A stretch of 64,000 nucleotides of DNA from Sporosarcina sp. GTDB lineage: Bacteria; Bacillota; Bacilli; Bacillales_A; Planococcaceae. The translations under genes and the position numbers were made by a program. The notes under the pieces are model-generated. The model made no database searches, was not told the origin of the DNA, and saw nothing but the letters and a program-made list of their open reading frames with translations. Location: positions 62,001 to 126,000 of the forward strand of contig JAPFCR010000021.1 of the NCBI GenBank assembly GCA_026169375.1, given 5' to 3'. Positions 8,179-16,402 of the stretch are shown piece by piece. Every line of letters begins with the position of its first letter. Position 1 is the stretch's first letter.

Positions 8179-10928
8179 CTGAACAATTTACATTGGAAAA
8201 AGTTTTGCAGTTATCATTCGAACAAATTGAGCAAAACCGTTTCATCGTTCGCGCTTATGAAACAGGTGGACGTTCGGTTTCTCCGGATGAACTTGTTTCT
8301 TACCTATTCTTTGATAATGAGCAGCTGTTTTTCGGATTACTTGCTGAAGTAAGTAAAGATCGGTTAATCGTTACTGCCGATCAATTGCTTGAATCATTCC
8401 CAGAAAGTCATCCTTATGTGCAATTTACACAATTCGCCCCTGAAGGAAATGTTCCATTAGAAGCGGTTCGAGAAGCAGCCGCTGAATGGCGAAAAACGAC
8501 GCTTTGGGAAACGGCAAAAGCGGATGAAACTGGCATTCATTTTCAGTCGGATCAATTAAATGTTTCGGCAAAAGCAGCTGACCTTTTACAATTAGCGGTT
8601 TACAGTAAACTGACGAACTCAATGATTTCACCGAGTCAAGTAGGGATTCTTCTCCCCCATCTCCAACAGTACGGATGGCCTGGGGAATCGCATATCGATA
8701 TGCCGATTCGCGTTGCGTTAAGGTTAACCGAACCTGACGATGATGAAGAAACAACAGATTGGCTACTTGAAACTATCGTCATCAATGAGCGTGGACGTCA
8801 CTGGACACCTGCGATTCGCAAAAAGAATTTACCGATTCCTGAAACCTTGCCAAAGCGTTGGGAAACGTACGGGGATGAAATTTTAAAACGACAATCTGAA
8901 ATGCTTTCGTTTCTTCAATCTTTACAACTTGACCAACAACCGCATTTCCTTGCGCACACTATGGGCGATGCAGAGGTACGTATTTTCTTACAAGAGGATT
9001 TACCATTACTTCAATCTTTCGGATACGCTGTTGTTTTACCAGCATGGTTAAAGTCAATTACTGAAACCAAAATGCAAGTAAGCACAAATGCAAGCGTTCA
9101 ATCTTATCAATCCGCCACTGGCTTAGACGAAGTACTTGCTTTCGATTGGAACTTTTCATTGGCTGGAAAAGAAATTGACCAACAAACATTCCAACGTCTT
9201 GTAGATGAGAACCGCGAATATATCCGTGCAGGTGACGAATGGTTCCATATCGATCCTGCTTGGTTGAAAAAAATCCGCGACTTAATGGAACGTGCAGACG
9301 CCGGCGAGTGGACGGTGAAAGATCTATTATTTCAAGAACTTCCTGAAGAAATCGTTCCACTGAAAGATGAAATGGAAGATGAAGAATTTGATGCTGATCC
9401 GTTATTAACGTTTTCTATGCAAAAGTCTTTACGAACGTATATGGAAACATTGGCAGAGAAAAAAGGACTTCCAGCAGCAGGTATTCCATCAACATTAGAT
9501 GCAACATTACGACCGTATCAAGAAGACGGCTATAACTGGCTCATCTTTATGCGGGATAACCAATTCGGTGCTTGTTTAGCAGATGATATGGGCCTTGGAA
9601 AGACGATTCAACTCATTACGTATTTGTTAAATGTGCATGAACGACCTAATATGACCGAGCCTTCTTTAATCATTTGTCCGACAAGTGTACTTGGCAACTG
9701 GCAAAAAGAATTGGAAAGGTTTGCACCTTCTTTATCTGTTCATTTACATTATGGACCGACGCGTGAAAAAGACGACGCGTTTAAAGCGTTTATTCAACAA
9801 GAAAAGCCTGACGTCATTTTAACGACGTACGGGACAGCTTCACAAGACGGTGAGATGCTTGCTGAAACGGCATTTACATCCGTTACACTCGATGAAGCAC
9901 AAAATATTAAAAATATGCAAACGAAACAATCACGTGCAATTCGAAAACTAAACGGTCAACATCATATTGCGTTAACAGGAACACCAATTGAAAACCGACT
10001 TTCTGAACTATGGGCGATTTTCGATTTCATTCATCGTGGATACTTTGGTAATTTCCGTACGTTTACCGATCAATATATTGTACCGATTGAACGAGATGAT
10101 TCAGAGCGAGATAAAAAGCGATTACGTGCAAAAATTCGTCCGTTCTTATTACGTCGAACAAAAAGTGATTCTGATTTACTATTGAATTTACCGAAGAAAA
10201 TTGAACAAAACGAATATTGTCCACTAACAGCAGAGCAAGCTGCTCTTTACGAAAGCTTTTTGGATGAAACTAAATTCAAACTCCAAACCCTGTCCGGATT
10301 TGAGAAGAAAGGACTTGTATTAACGATGCTGAACCGTTTAAAACAACTGTGTAATCACCCAGCATTGTTTTTAAAAGAGCCTAATCTTCCCGCTAATGAA
10401 ATGGTCAATCGATCGGAAAAGTTGAAAAGTATTGTTTCCATGGCAGAAAACATTTCGTCCAACGGAGAACAATGTATTATTTTCACGCAGTACATTGGGA
10501 TGGGAAGACTTCTTCAGCATTGTCTGTCAGAACTGCATCAAATCGATGCCCCGTTTTTAACAGGCAGTATGCCAAAAGTACAACGAGATCAACTTGTTGA
10601 AGACTTTCAAAACGGTGAATTCCCTGTTTTCATTTTATCTCTACGTGCAGGTGGAACTGGCTTAAACTTAACAGCAGCAAACCATGTACTTCATGCCGAT
10701 CGATGGTGGAATCCGGCTGTTGAAAACCAAGCAACAGACCGCGCTTATCGAATTGGTCAAACAAAATTTGTTCATGTGCATAAGTTTGTTACGATTGGCA
10801 CGATTGAAGAAAAAATTGATAAGATGTTAGAAGAAAAAGCTGCTCTTTCCGCAGATCTCATTCTGTCAAATCAATGGTTAACTGAGCTTTCAGATGACGA
10901 ACTTGATGATTTATTATCATTCGGATAA
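8175..10928 (+). CDS. ywqA: SNF2-family DEAD/DEAH-box ATPase/helicase
   Basis: 917 aa. The N-terminal half (about 1-440) is the bacterial SNF2-associated region. It is followed by SNF2_N with Walker A DMGLGKTIQ, Walker B-type LDEAQNIKN and motif III TGTPIENRL, then the helicase C-terminal lobe with FTQYIGMG, RAGGTGLNLT and ATDRAYRIGQ. All ATPase motifs are intact, so it should be an active DNA translocase/remodeller. The start ATG overlaps the ywqB stop (ATGA), implying coupled translation; no strong ribosome site of its own is present. A terminator follows directly. Its cellular substrate is not known. Confidence 0.95.
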   Translation: MTEQFTLEKVLQLSFEQIEQNRFIVRAYETGGRSVSPDELVSYLFFDNEQLFFGLLAEVSKDRLIVTADQLLESFPESHPYVQFTQFAPEGNVPLEAVREAAAEWRKTTLWETAKADETGIHFQSDQLNVSAKAADLLQLAVYSKLTNSMISPSQVGILLPHLQQYGWPGESHIDMPIRVALRLTEPDDDEETTDWLLETIVINERGRHWTPAIRKKNLPIPETLPKRWETYGDEILKRQSEMLSFLQSLQLDQQPHFLAHTMGDAEVRIFLQEDLPLLQSFGYAVVLPAWLKSITETKMQVSTNASVQSYQSATGLDEVLAFDWNFSLAGKEIDQQTFQRLVDENREYIRAGDEWFHIDPAWLKKIRDLMERADAGEWTVKDLLFQELPEEIVPLKDEMEDEEFDADPLLTFSMQKSLRTYMETLAEKKGLPAAGIPSTLDATLRPYQEDGYNWLIFMRDNQFGACLADDMGLGKTIQLITYLLNVHERPNMTEPSLIICPTSVLGNWQKELERFAPSLSVHLHYGPTREKDDAFKAFIQQEKPDVILTTYGTASQDGEMLAETAFTSVTLDEAQNIKNMQTKQSRAIRKLNGQHHIALTGTPIENRLSELWAIFDFIHRGYFGNFRTFTDQYIVPIERDDSERDKKRLRAKIRPFLLRRTKSDSDLLLNLPKKIEQNEYCPLTAEQAALYESFLDETKFKLQTLSGFEKKGLVLTMLNRLKQLCNHPALFLKEPNLPANEMVNRSEKLKSIVSMAENISSNGEQCIIFTQYIGMGRLLQHCLSELHQIDAPFLTGSMPKVQRDQLVEDFQNGEFPVFILSLRAGGTGLNLTAANHVLHADRWWNPAVENQATDRAYRIGQTKFVHVHKFVTIGTIEEKIDKMLEEKAALSADLILSNQWLTELSDDELDDLLSFG

Positions 10929-10940
10929 CAAGCTATTTCA

Positions 10941-10980
10941 AAAATCTCAAAGAAGGTTTTCTTCTTTGGGATTTTTTTTA
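10941..10980 (+). terminator. Intrinsic terminator of ywqBA
   Basis: Stem TCTCAAAGAAG / CTTCTTTGGGA (one G-U pair) with a 4-nt loop followed by a long T run. The T run overlaps the 3' end of the small convergent gene at 10978. Confidence 0.85.
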
Positions 10981-11133
10981 GATTTTTTCTGGATAATGAT
11001 GCGCAGTAAAATACATCTCTTCCGCCCCAACATCTTCTAACTGTTTTAGTCGTTCGTTTAAACTGGCTACAATTCGAATCAACTCGCTAATTTGCAATTC
11101 CATTCTTAACACTTCACGATTTAATTTATCCAT
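10978..11133 (-). CDS. Small coiled-coil protein (51 aa)
   Basis: Starts MDKLNREVLRMELQ with AAGGAGA about 10 nt upstream. Residues 1-36 have heptad-like L/I/V spacing (LNREVLRMELQISEL, SLNERLKQLED), typical of a short helical coiled coil, and the tail is EEMYFTAHHYPEKI. It is convergent with ywqA, and its stop lies in the ywqA terminator T run. I do not recognise a named family. The ribosome site and ordered helix suggest a real small gene. Confidence 0.6.
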   Translation of the reverse strand: MDKLNREVLRMELQISELIRIVASLNERLKQLEDVGAEEMYFTAHHYPEKI

Positions 11134-11395
11134 CTTCTCCGTCTCCTTTATTCCGCAATTGACACTTAAAAATGGAAGCAGTCTCCACTTTTAAGCATCA
11201 AACACGGATTTCTTCTTTAGTAATTGGCAAATAAGCAGTCCCCAACTGACTATTTCCCACCTCATAGCAATTCCTTTTCACTTTCGTATGCTTGTTTTCA
11301 AAATTCCTTTTACTACTCACATTCATTTCCTAACAGTATATTGTTTTGGTCTTGCGACGGCTTGGAAACCGCTAGAACCCCTCCTTTTAATCCGA

Positions 11396-11836
11396 TTATG
11401 TAATCGGTAATTCATTACTTTCTCTTGTTGGCAACTGGAAATGTGATGCTTCTTCAGGATCCTTCTGTTCTACTTGTCGGAATCCTTGTGGTTGGACATA
11501 TAACTCATTCGTTGTTCGATTTTTCGTTGCAAGAAACTGAACTTTATCTGCGATGACTTCAGTTACATAGACACGACTTTTGTCTTCACGTTCAAAAGAT
11601 CTTGACTGGATTCTTCCAGATACACCAACAAGCGAGCCTTTTCCACAATGTTTCGCAGTATTCTCCGCTAATCTTCCCCATAATGTACATAAGATAAAAT
11701 CAGCTTCGACTTCACCTTGTGCATTTTTAAAGCTGCGGCTCACTGCAAGAACAAAAGTAGATTGAACCCGTCCTCTTGCAACTTCCCGTAAAAATGGATC
11801 TTTTGTAATTCGTCCTACCAGTGCAACTTGATTCAA
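11396..11836 (-). CDS. ssbB: Single-stranded DNA-binding protein (SsbB-type)
   Basis: 146 aa with one OB fold at residues 1-105 (LNQVALVGRITKDPFLRE, FILCTLWGRLAENTAKHCGKG). The C-terminus ends NELPIT and lacks the acidic DDDIPF-type tip that recruits partner proteins, so this is the accessory, competence-type SSB rather than the replication SSB. Its position between ywqA and ywpF matches B. subtilis ssbB (ywpH); glcR and ywpJ, which lie between in B. subtilis, are absent. TTG at 11836 is the start: AAAGGAGGT ends 6 nt upstream and the conserved N-terminus begins there. A possible ComK half-site (AAAA-N5-TTTT) is at 11904-11916. Confidence 0.85.
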   Translation of the reverse strand: MNQVALVGRITKDPFLREVARGRVQSTFVLAVSRSFKNAQGEVEADFILCTLWGRLAENTAKHCGKGSLVGVSGRIQSRSFEREDKSRVYVTEVIADKVQFLATKNRTTNELYVQPQGFRQVEQKDPEEASHFQLPTRESNELPIT

Positions 11837-12221
11837 CTGCTTACCTCCTTTCTGAAAATGTAAATTTAGCATACACCGTGACGCAATATTTTGACAAATG
11901 TCCAAAAACGGATTTTCATAGCGTTTTCGCGATGAATTCCGAGTTTTCTATTTCAATCGAAATTATGTTTTTCTTTGTAACAATTGTCCCTTCGCGCTTC
12001 CTAGCGAATAAGCGCAAAAAAGATAATGGGAATTTGACAGTTTTTTTATTTTTTTCATAAAATGCGTAAATCCGCTATCACTACGCCTCTGCTTTTCAAA
12101 CAAAAGGTGTGCTATACTTTAAAGAAACAGCCGATTATTTGTCTTATGATTCCTGTAATACAGCTCGAATAACCCTTTTCTTACTCACCCCAAAAGGTTA
12201 ACAATAAAGGAGATGGACTGA
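11837..12221. other. Divergent intergenic region between ssbB and ywpF
   Basis: About 385 bp of AT-rich sequence holding promoters in both directions. Visible items are an AAAA-N5-TTTT half-site at 11904-11916, a weaker one at 11855-11867, and on the plus strand a TTGACA (near 12035) without a good -10. No gene is seen. Confidence 0.4.
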
Positions 12222-12674
12222 TTGAAAACATTTAAAATGATTTCTATAAGCGTTTTTGATGAAGGAAAATATATTGACTTTCCACTCATTGATGGCATCA
12301 TTATTAACCAAGAAAATAGCCACCGCATGTGGATTCTTGAAATGTTTATTGACGGACAGCATAAAGAGTTTTTCGAATCTAAAATTTGTGAAGAGGAATT
12401 AATCGAAACAAAAGTAGTCATTTCTTATCCGGAAAATGAGCCCGCAGCTTTTAGAGTCGCGGTGAATAAAGTGAAGCTAATTGGCGATCATATTTCAGTT
12501 CTTATGAAAGGACGTTTAAAACGTGCACGTTCTCAATATGCGGAAGGATTGTTAGAAGAGTTAATAACTGAAGGTTATGAAGGAAAAGCCCTACTAGAAA
12601 AATTTGAAGCAGACATGCGCGCTCGTCCACGTTTAAAAAAGGATAAAATTAAAAAGAAAGCTGAAGAAAAATAA
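12222..12674 (+). CDS. ywpF: YwpF-like protein
   Basis: 150 aa, soluble, with a lysine-rich C-terminus (RLKKDKIKKKAEEK). Length, N-terminal layout (MKTFKMISISVFDEGKY) and position beside ssbB match the YwpF family of Bacillales, whose role is unknown. TTG at 12222 is the start, with AAAGGAG 9 nt upstream. It is monocistronic with a terminator directly behind. Its 3' end faces the DnaA-box array. Confidence 0.8.
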   Translation: MKTFKMISISVFDEGKYIDFPLIDGIIINQENSHRMWILEMFIDGQHKEFFESKICEEELIETKVVISYPENEPAAFRVAVNKVKLIGDHISVLMKGRLKRARSQYAEGLLEELITEGYEGKALLEKFEADMRARPRLKKDKIKKKAEEK

Positions 12675-12685
12675 ACAAACTCATC

Positions 12686-12720
12686 AAGCCATTGACTTTC
12701 TACTTTATTCAATGGCTTTT
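12686..12720 (+). terminator. Intrinsic terminator of ywpF
   Basis: 10-bp perfect stem AAGCCATTGA / TCAATGGCTT with a 13-nt loop, followed by TT and a T-rich stretch. Confidence 0.8.
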
Positions 12721-12725
12721 CATTG

Positions 12726-12900
12726 TTATGAACAATATTCCTTTGGTTATCCACAAAGTTAATATTCTATTCACAATCTGTTGATTGTTTTCCACATTCA
12801 CGGCTTCATTACCCACAAATCATAAGAAGTTATCCACATTCAACCAAATCCCCTCATAGTTCTGACAATTTAGTCTTATTTGTATATTGTTTGTGGATAA
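12726..12900 (+). promoter_or_regulatory. Phased array of DnaA boxes between convergent genes
   Basis: Six 9-mers in the same orientation start at 12726 (TTATGAACA), 12747 (TTATCCACA), 12767 (CTATTCACA), 12788 (TTTTCCACA), 12809 (TTACCCACA) and 12830 (TTATCCACA), at steps of 21, 20, 21, 21 and 21 bp, about two helical turns. A perfect inverted box TGTGGATAA is at 12892-12900. Three boxes match the DnaA consensus exactly; the others differ from TTATNCACA at one position. Terminators of both convergent genes flank the array, so it is not a promoter. A DnaA-titration or reactivation-type site is the most likely role (inference). Confidence 0.75.
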
Positions 12901-12914
12901 CTTTAGAAAAACAA

Positions 12915-12952
12915 AAACCTGTGAAGAGACGTATTTCATTCTCCACAGGTTT
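12915..12952 (-). terminator. Intrinsic terminator of the lipoprotein gene
   Basis: Stem AAACCTGTG / CACAGGTTT followed on the minus strand by TTGTTTTTC. Confidence 0.75.
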
Positions 12953-12959
12953 ATGTTCA

Positions 12960-13256
12960 TTAACGATTATTTGGTCTTTGCCTGTCATCTTCATTGTTTC
13001 TTGGTGCTTCTTCATTGTCGAACGGGTCGTCATTGTTCAGCAAATCATCATCTCCACGCTCGTCCGTATCAATGCCGTCTAAATCAGCACCGCCACGTCG
13101 TTCATCTTGCATATCTGGTGTCCACTTTCGTTCGCGATCATTGAAATCTTCCATCGGTGTTTCGTCATTCCTCGGAAGCGCTCCATTATTTGTCGTCGTA
13201 CAAGCGCCGAGTAGAAGTGCCGACATAAAAACAATAGGTAACCCTTTTTTCAACAT
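12960..13256 (-). CDS. Small putative lipoprotein, Asp/Asn/Arg-rich
   Basis: 98 aa. The signal peptide MLKKGLPIVFMSALLLGAC ends in a lipobox (LGAC, Cys19), after which the protein is low-complexity and rich in D, N, E and R (for example DDDLLNNDDPFDNEE), so it is probably a disordered, surface-exposed lipoprotein. The ATG at 13256 is chosen because AAGGAGGGA precedes it and the signal peptide starts there; the longer frame to 13283 adds nine charged residues before the signal. Family and function not recognised. Confidence 0.65.
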   Translation of the reverse strand: MLKKGLPIVFMSALLLGACTTTNNGALPRNDETPMEDFNDRERKWTPDMQDERRGGADLDGIDTDERGDDDLLNNDDPFDNEEAPRNNEDDRQRPNNR

Positions 13257-13395
13257 AAAAAGTTCCCTCCTTCTAATGTTCAACTATCATACAAATTAGC
13301 ATGATGTTTATAGGTTGAACGAAAAGTTGGGAACTATCCGTTATTTGTTTAATTTTATTTTTATACATTCTTGGGAATATTTGTCTATTGCCGAA

Positions 13396-13791
13396 TTAGT
13401 CTTTACTTTCTTCAAAACGTCTTTTCAATAAACGTTCTACATAAGCTGCTTCAGCTTTACAGTCATATGTGTAATGTGTGTTATATTTTTCTTGCATCAT
13501 TTGAATGGACGCGACTTGGTCTTCAGTTGGCGGTTCTCCTAAAACACGATGAATCACTTCGTTAATTCTTGTTGCAAGCTCCTCATGAAATACTGGACTT
13601 GCTTTAACTGAGTCTTCAATTTCAGAGTACCATAAGGCTCTCGTCGTAATGTACTCTCTCCAACTTGACATATAATCTTCAATGTTGAATTTTGATTCGC
13701 TCCACCCAATACTTTCCATATATTGCTCAAATGTTTGAGTGATTGACCTTGTAATACTACTTTTTAAGTTGGGAGAAAGATTCTTGTACAT
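13396..13791 (-). CDS. Hypothetical protein, 131 aa
   Basis: Soluble, mostly helical and acidic/aromatic, with no motif I recognise. The segment EVIHRVLGEPPTEDQVASIQ lies in the middle and the C-terminus is basic. GGAGG lies about 12 nt before the ATG, a rather long spacing. It follows fabZ on the minus strand across a 73-bp gap and could be the last gene of that operon. Confidence 0.6.
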   Translation of the reverse strand: MYKNLSPNLKSSITRSITQTFEQYMESIGWSESKFNIEDYMSSWREYITTRALWYSEIEDSVKASPVFHEELATRINEVIHRVLGEPPTEDQVASIQMMQEKYNTHYTYDCKAEAAYVERLLKRRFEESKD

Positions 13792-13864
13792 TTCTTTCAG
13801 TAACCTCCTAATGATAAAGCAAACTAAACATTTGCTCTTTCGACTTGTTCTATTTTACAGGATC

Positions 13865-14308
13865 TTATTCAGATGCTGGACTAACTGGACCGAGTGCGAA
13901 TAAAATTTCCGCTTCGCAAACAAGTTCTCCATCCACAGTTGCAATGGCTTTGCCTTTCCCCATTGGTCCACGTAAACGCGTGATTTCCACTTCTAAACGA
14001 AGTGTATCTCCAGGTGTTACTTGCTTTTTAAAACGACATTTATCAATTCCTGTGAAAAAAGCGAGACGTCCTTTATTTTCTTCTTTTTTCAGTAAAGCGA
14101 CAGCCCCTACTTGTGCAAGTGCTTCAACAATGAGTACACCAGGCATTACTGGATAGCCTGGGAAGTGACCATTAAAAAATTCTTCATTAATTGTAACATT
14201 TTTAAGACCAACCGCTTTTTTTCCTTCTTCTACTTCAAGAATTTTATCGATCATTAGAAATGGATAGCGATGTGGTAAAATAGCTTGAATTTGTTCTGCT
14301 GTAAGCAA
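13865..14308 (-). CDS. fabZ: 3-hydroxyacyl-ACP dehydratase FabZ
   Basis: 147-aa hot-dog-fold dehydratase of type II fatty acid synthesis. It removes water from 3-hydroxyacyl-ACP to give trans-2-enoyl-ACP. The active-site helix is intact: [20 protein letters not shown] with catalytic His and Glu. [12 protein letters not shown] at the N-terminus is family-typical. Start is TTG at 14308 with GGAGGGG nearby. It lies 25 bp after the EpuA-type gene at the end of the mbl-flhO-flhP run, the same order as B. subtilis ywpB. Confidence 0.95.
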   Translation of the reverse strand: MLTAEQIQAILPHRYPFLMIDKILEVEEGKKAVGLKNVTINEEFFNGHFPGYPVMPGVLIVEALAQVGAVALLKKEENKGRLAFFTGIDKCRFKKQVTPGDTLRLEVEITRLRGPMGKGKAIATVDGELVCEAEILFALGPVSPASE

Positions 14309-14333
14309 TCGTTTCCCCTCCTAGTTCAGGCGT

Positions 14334-14654
14334 TCATTCAACACCACGAATAATATCTGTAATATGTGTCCATGTTTCTTTTTTAAATAGTTCGATGGTT
14401 GCCCCGTCTCCTATTACACTATAGCCAATGATCGCACCTAGGAGAGCAGTAATCACAAGTAACACAAGAACGAGAATGATGCGTAACCAAATCGGAAAAA
14501 GACGAATTTGTACCCATCCTTTTTGAACTTCCGCTGTTTCATCTTGTTCTTCCGTCTGCTTTCGTTTGAAAAAATTACGGAACTTCTCTAACAGATTCTT
14601 CATTTTTCCATTTTCAGCCGGTTCTTTTATTATTTTTTTTTGCTTTTCATCCAT
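14334..14654 (-). CDS. EpuA-type small membrane protein (annotated in families as RNA polymerase subunit beta-like)
   Basis: 106 aa. A charged, Lys/Glu-rich cytosolic N-terminus (1-45) leads to VQIRLFPIWLRIILVLVLLV, a single transmembrane helix (about 52-80), and a short outer tail. This matches the EpuA/DUF family that databases name 'DNA-directed RNA polymerase subunit beta'; that name does not reflect demonstrated polymerase function. It lies between flhP and fabZ in one transcription direction. Confidence 0.7.
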   Translation of the reverse strand: MDEKQKKIIKEPAENGKMKNLLEKFRNFFKRKQTEEQDETAEVQKGWVQIRLFPIWLRIILVLVLLVITALLGAIIGYSVIGDGATIELFKKETWTHITDIIRGVE

Positions 14655-14676
14655 TGCTTAAACTCCCTATGAAGGC

Positions 14677-15513
14677 TTATCGAATACCGTTAATCAACCC
14701 GAGCATTTGATCAGCTAATGTGACAGCGCGCGCATTAAATTGATAATTTCGTTGAACATTAATCAAATCTGTCATTTCTTTTTCATGTTTTACGTTAGAA
14801 GTTTCGAGTACGCCATTTTGTAAGCTTATACTATTTCTATCAGCACCTTGTAAATTTGTCAAAATATCTTCTTCTGTGATACCCAAGTCAGCCATGTTTT
14901 GTGGCAAATCGAGGTAAGTGCCTGAAATATTTGCCATTAAATTTGGGCGGTCAATCATTGTTACACCTAAGTTAACACTGTTTATTGAACCATCTTGGTT
15001 TTTTATTTCTAAGACGCCGCCTTCACGAACTGCGTAATTTTCAACACGCTCATCAAATGTAATCGGATTACCATTTTCATCTGCAATTGGATTGCCGTCA
15101 CCGTTTACAAGCATCATTTGGCCGTTTTCTAAAGGCGTCACATAAAATGAACCTTGACGTGAGTAAACAACTTTCTCACCATCTTCTGTCGGCATAATAA
15201 TATTGAAATGTTGTTTTGGTGTTGTTAATGCAAAGTCTAATTGGCGGTCCGTTGTTTGGAGTGAACCCATTTTCCAGTTCATTTGCGTTTGTGCAATTTT
15301 AGCACCTGTTCCGTAGCGAATGCCGAGCGGTGATTGTCTCGGTGCACGGTCAGCTTTATCATTTCGATACTCGTCATAAAGCAATTCTTTAAAACTTGCT
15401 TGCTTTGCTTTGTAACCATGTGTATTGGAGTTCGCTAAGTTATTTCCAATAATATCCAAATTCTTTTGAAGCTCACTCATTGTATTTGTCGCAGTAACCA
15501 TCGTACGTATCAT
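14677..15513 (-). CDS. flhP: Flagellar basal-body rod/hook-type protein FlhP
   Basis: 278 aa of the FlgG/FlgF class. The N-terminal rod motif TMSELQKNLDIIGNNLANSNTHGYKA and the C-terminal helix with NVQRNYQFNARAVTLADQ form the terminal coiled-coil domains, with the variable D1 region between. In B. subtilis FlhO and FlhP are the distal rod proteins made downstream of mbl, and the arrangement is the same here. No other flagellar genes are in the window. FlhO lies 31 bp upstream in the same orientation. Confidence 0.9.
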   Translation of the reverse strand: MIRTMVTATNTMSELQKNLDIIGNNLANSNTHGYKAKQASFKELLYDEYRNDKADRAPRQSPLGIRYGTGAKIAQTQMNWKMGSLQTTDRQLDFALTTPKQHFNIIMPTEDGEKVVYSRQGSFYVTPLENGQMMLVNGDGNPIADENGNPITFDERVENYAVREGGVLEIKNQDGSINSVNLGVTMIDRPNLMANISGTYLDLPQNMADLGITEEDILTNLQGADRNSISLQNGVLETSNVKHEKEMTDLINVQRNYQFNARAVTLADQMLGLINGIR

Positions 15514-15544
15514 AAGTATCGTCTCCTTATTTCTAATTCAACAA

Positions 15545-16384
15545 TCATGTGACTCGCCCAACTTCACTTACTGCTTTTTCCATACTTCGATCATACGCTT
15601 GAAGGACTTTCTGATTAGCCTCAAAAGCTCGGTAAGCTGCCAGCATATCTGTCATTGTACGCCCAGCATCTACTGTAGACCCTTCAAGATACCCTTGTCG
15701 AATGAGATAAGTTGTGTCCGCTACAGTATTGGCCGTATCTAAATTATCTCCATCTTCCGTAATAAATAGACCTTCCCCTTGTTTTAAAAGCATATCTGGT
15801 CTTTGGGAAAATGAGACACCGATTGTCGCAACTTCATTGTCATTTTCTAGAATAATCCCTGATTCCGTCACAGTAAAATCATCGCCATCCAATAAAATCC
15901 GTTCACCATTCGTATCAAGCACGTAATAACCATCCGGAGATGTTAAATAGCCTGCACCATCTACTGCAAAATTTCCATTACGCGTATAATATTCGCCGCC
16001 ATCTCCGTCATCTAAGACAAAGAATAACGCACCTTGTACACCTGACTCTTCATCGACTGGGAGTGTACCATCGACAAGTGCAATATCTGTTGTTAGTTCC
16101 GTTTCACGTAATTGGCCTTGTGCAAATGACGGCAATGTCTCTTGCATATAAACACCTGTTGAAATCGGTCCATGTGGCATAATCCCTTTCAAATTCAACC
16201 CTTTTTCAGTCGGGATGTGAGTTCCTTGAACGCTTGACATAAACATTTCTGGAAATGAACGAATGGAAGATTGTTCGGCTTTAAAACCTGGCGTATTCAC
16301 GTTAGACATGTTATTCGTTAACATTTCCGTTCGTCGTTGCTGTGCAATCATCCCCGATGCAACTGTATAAAACCCGCGATACAT
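15545..16384 (-). CDS. flhO: Flagellar basal-body rod/hook-type protein FlhO
   Basis: 279 aa. N-terminal MYRGFYTVASGMIAQQRR and LTNNMSNVNTPGFKAEQ are the conserved rod-protein motif, and the C-terminal helix contains MLAAYRAFEANQKVLQAYD. It begins only 18 bp after the mbl stop, so it is transcribed with mbl, as in B. subtilis. Its partner FlhP follows. Confidence 0.9.
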   Translation of the reverse strand: MYRGFYTVASGMIAQQRRTEMLTNNMSNVNTPGFKAEQSSIRSFPEMFMSSVQGTHIPTEKGLNLKGIMPHGPISTGVYMQETLPSFAQGQLRETELTTDIALVDGTLPVDEESGVQGALFFVLDDGDGGEYYTRNGNFAVDGAGYLTSPDGYYVLDTNGERILLDGDDFTVTESGIILENDNEVATIGVSFSQRPDMLLKQGEGLFITEDGDNLDTANTVADTTYLIRQGYLEGSTVDAGRTMTDMLAAYRAFEANQKVLQAYDRSMEKAVSEVGRVT

Positions 16385-16402
16385 TTTCTCAACCCCTCAT
16401 CT

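Noticed and set aside
11235-11311. Short minus-strand frame MRWEIVSWG... (24 codons) with AAGGA before it
   Set aside because: Too short and of atypical composition; the gap between the 51-aa gene and ssbB holds only a weak hairpin (CTTAAAAATGG/CCACTTTTAAG).
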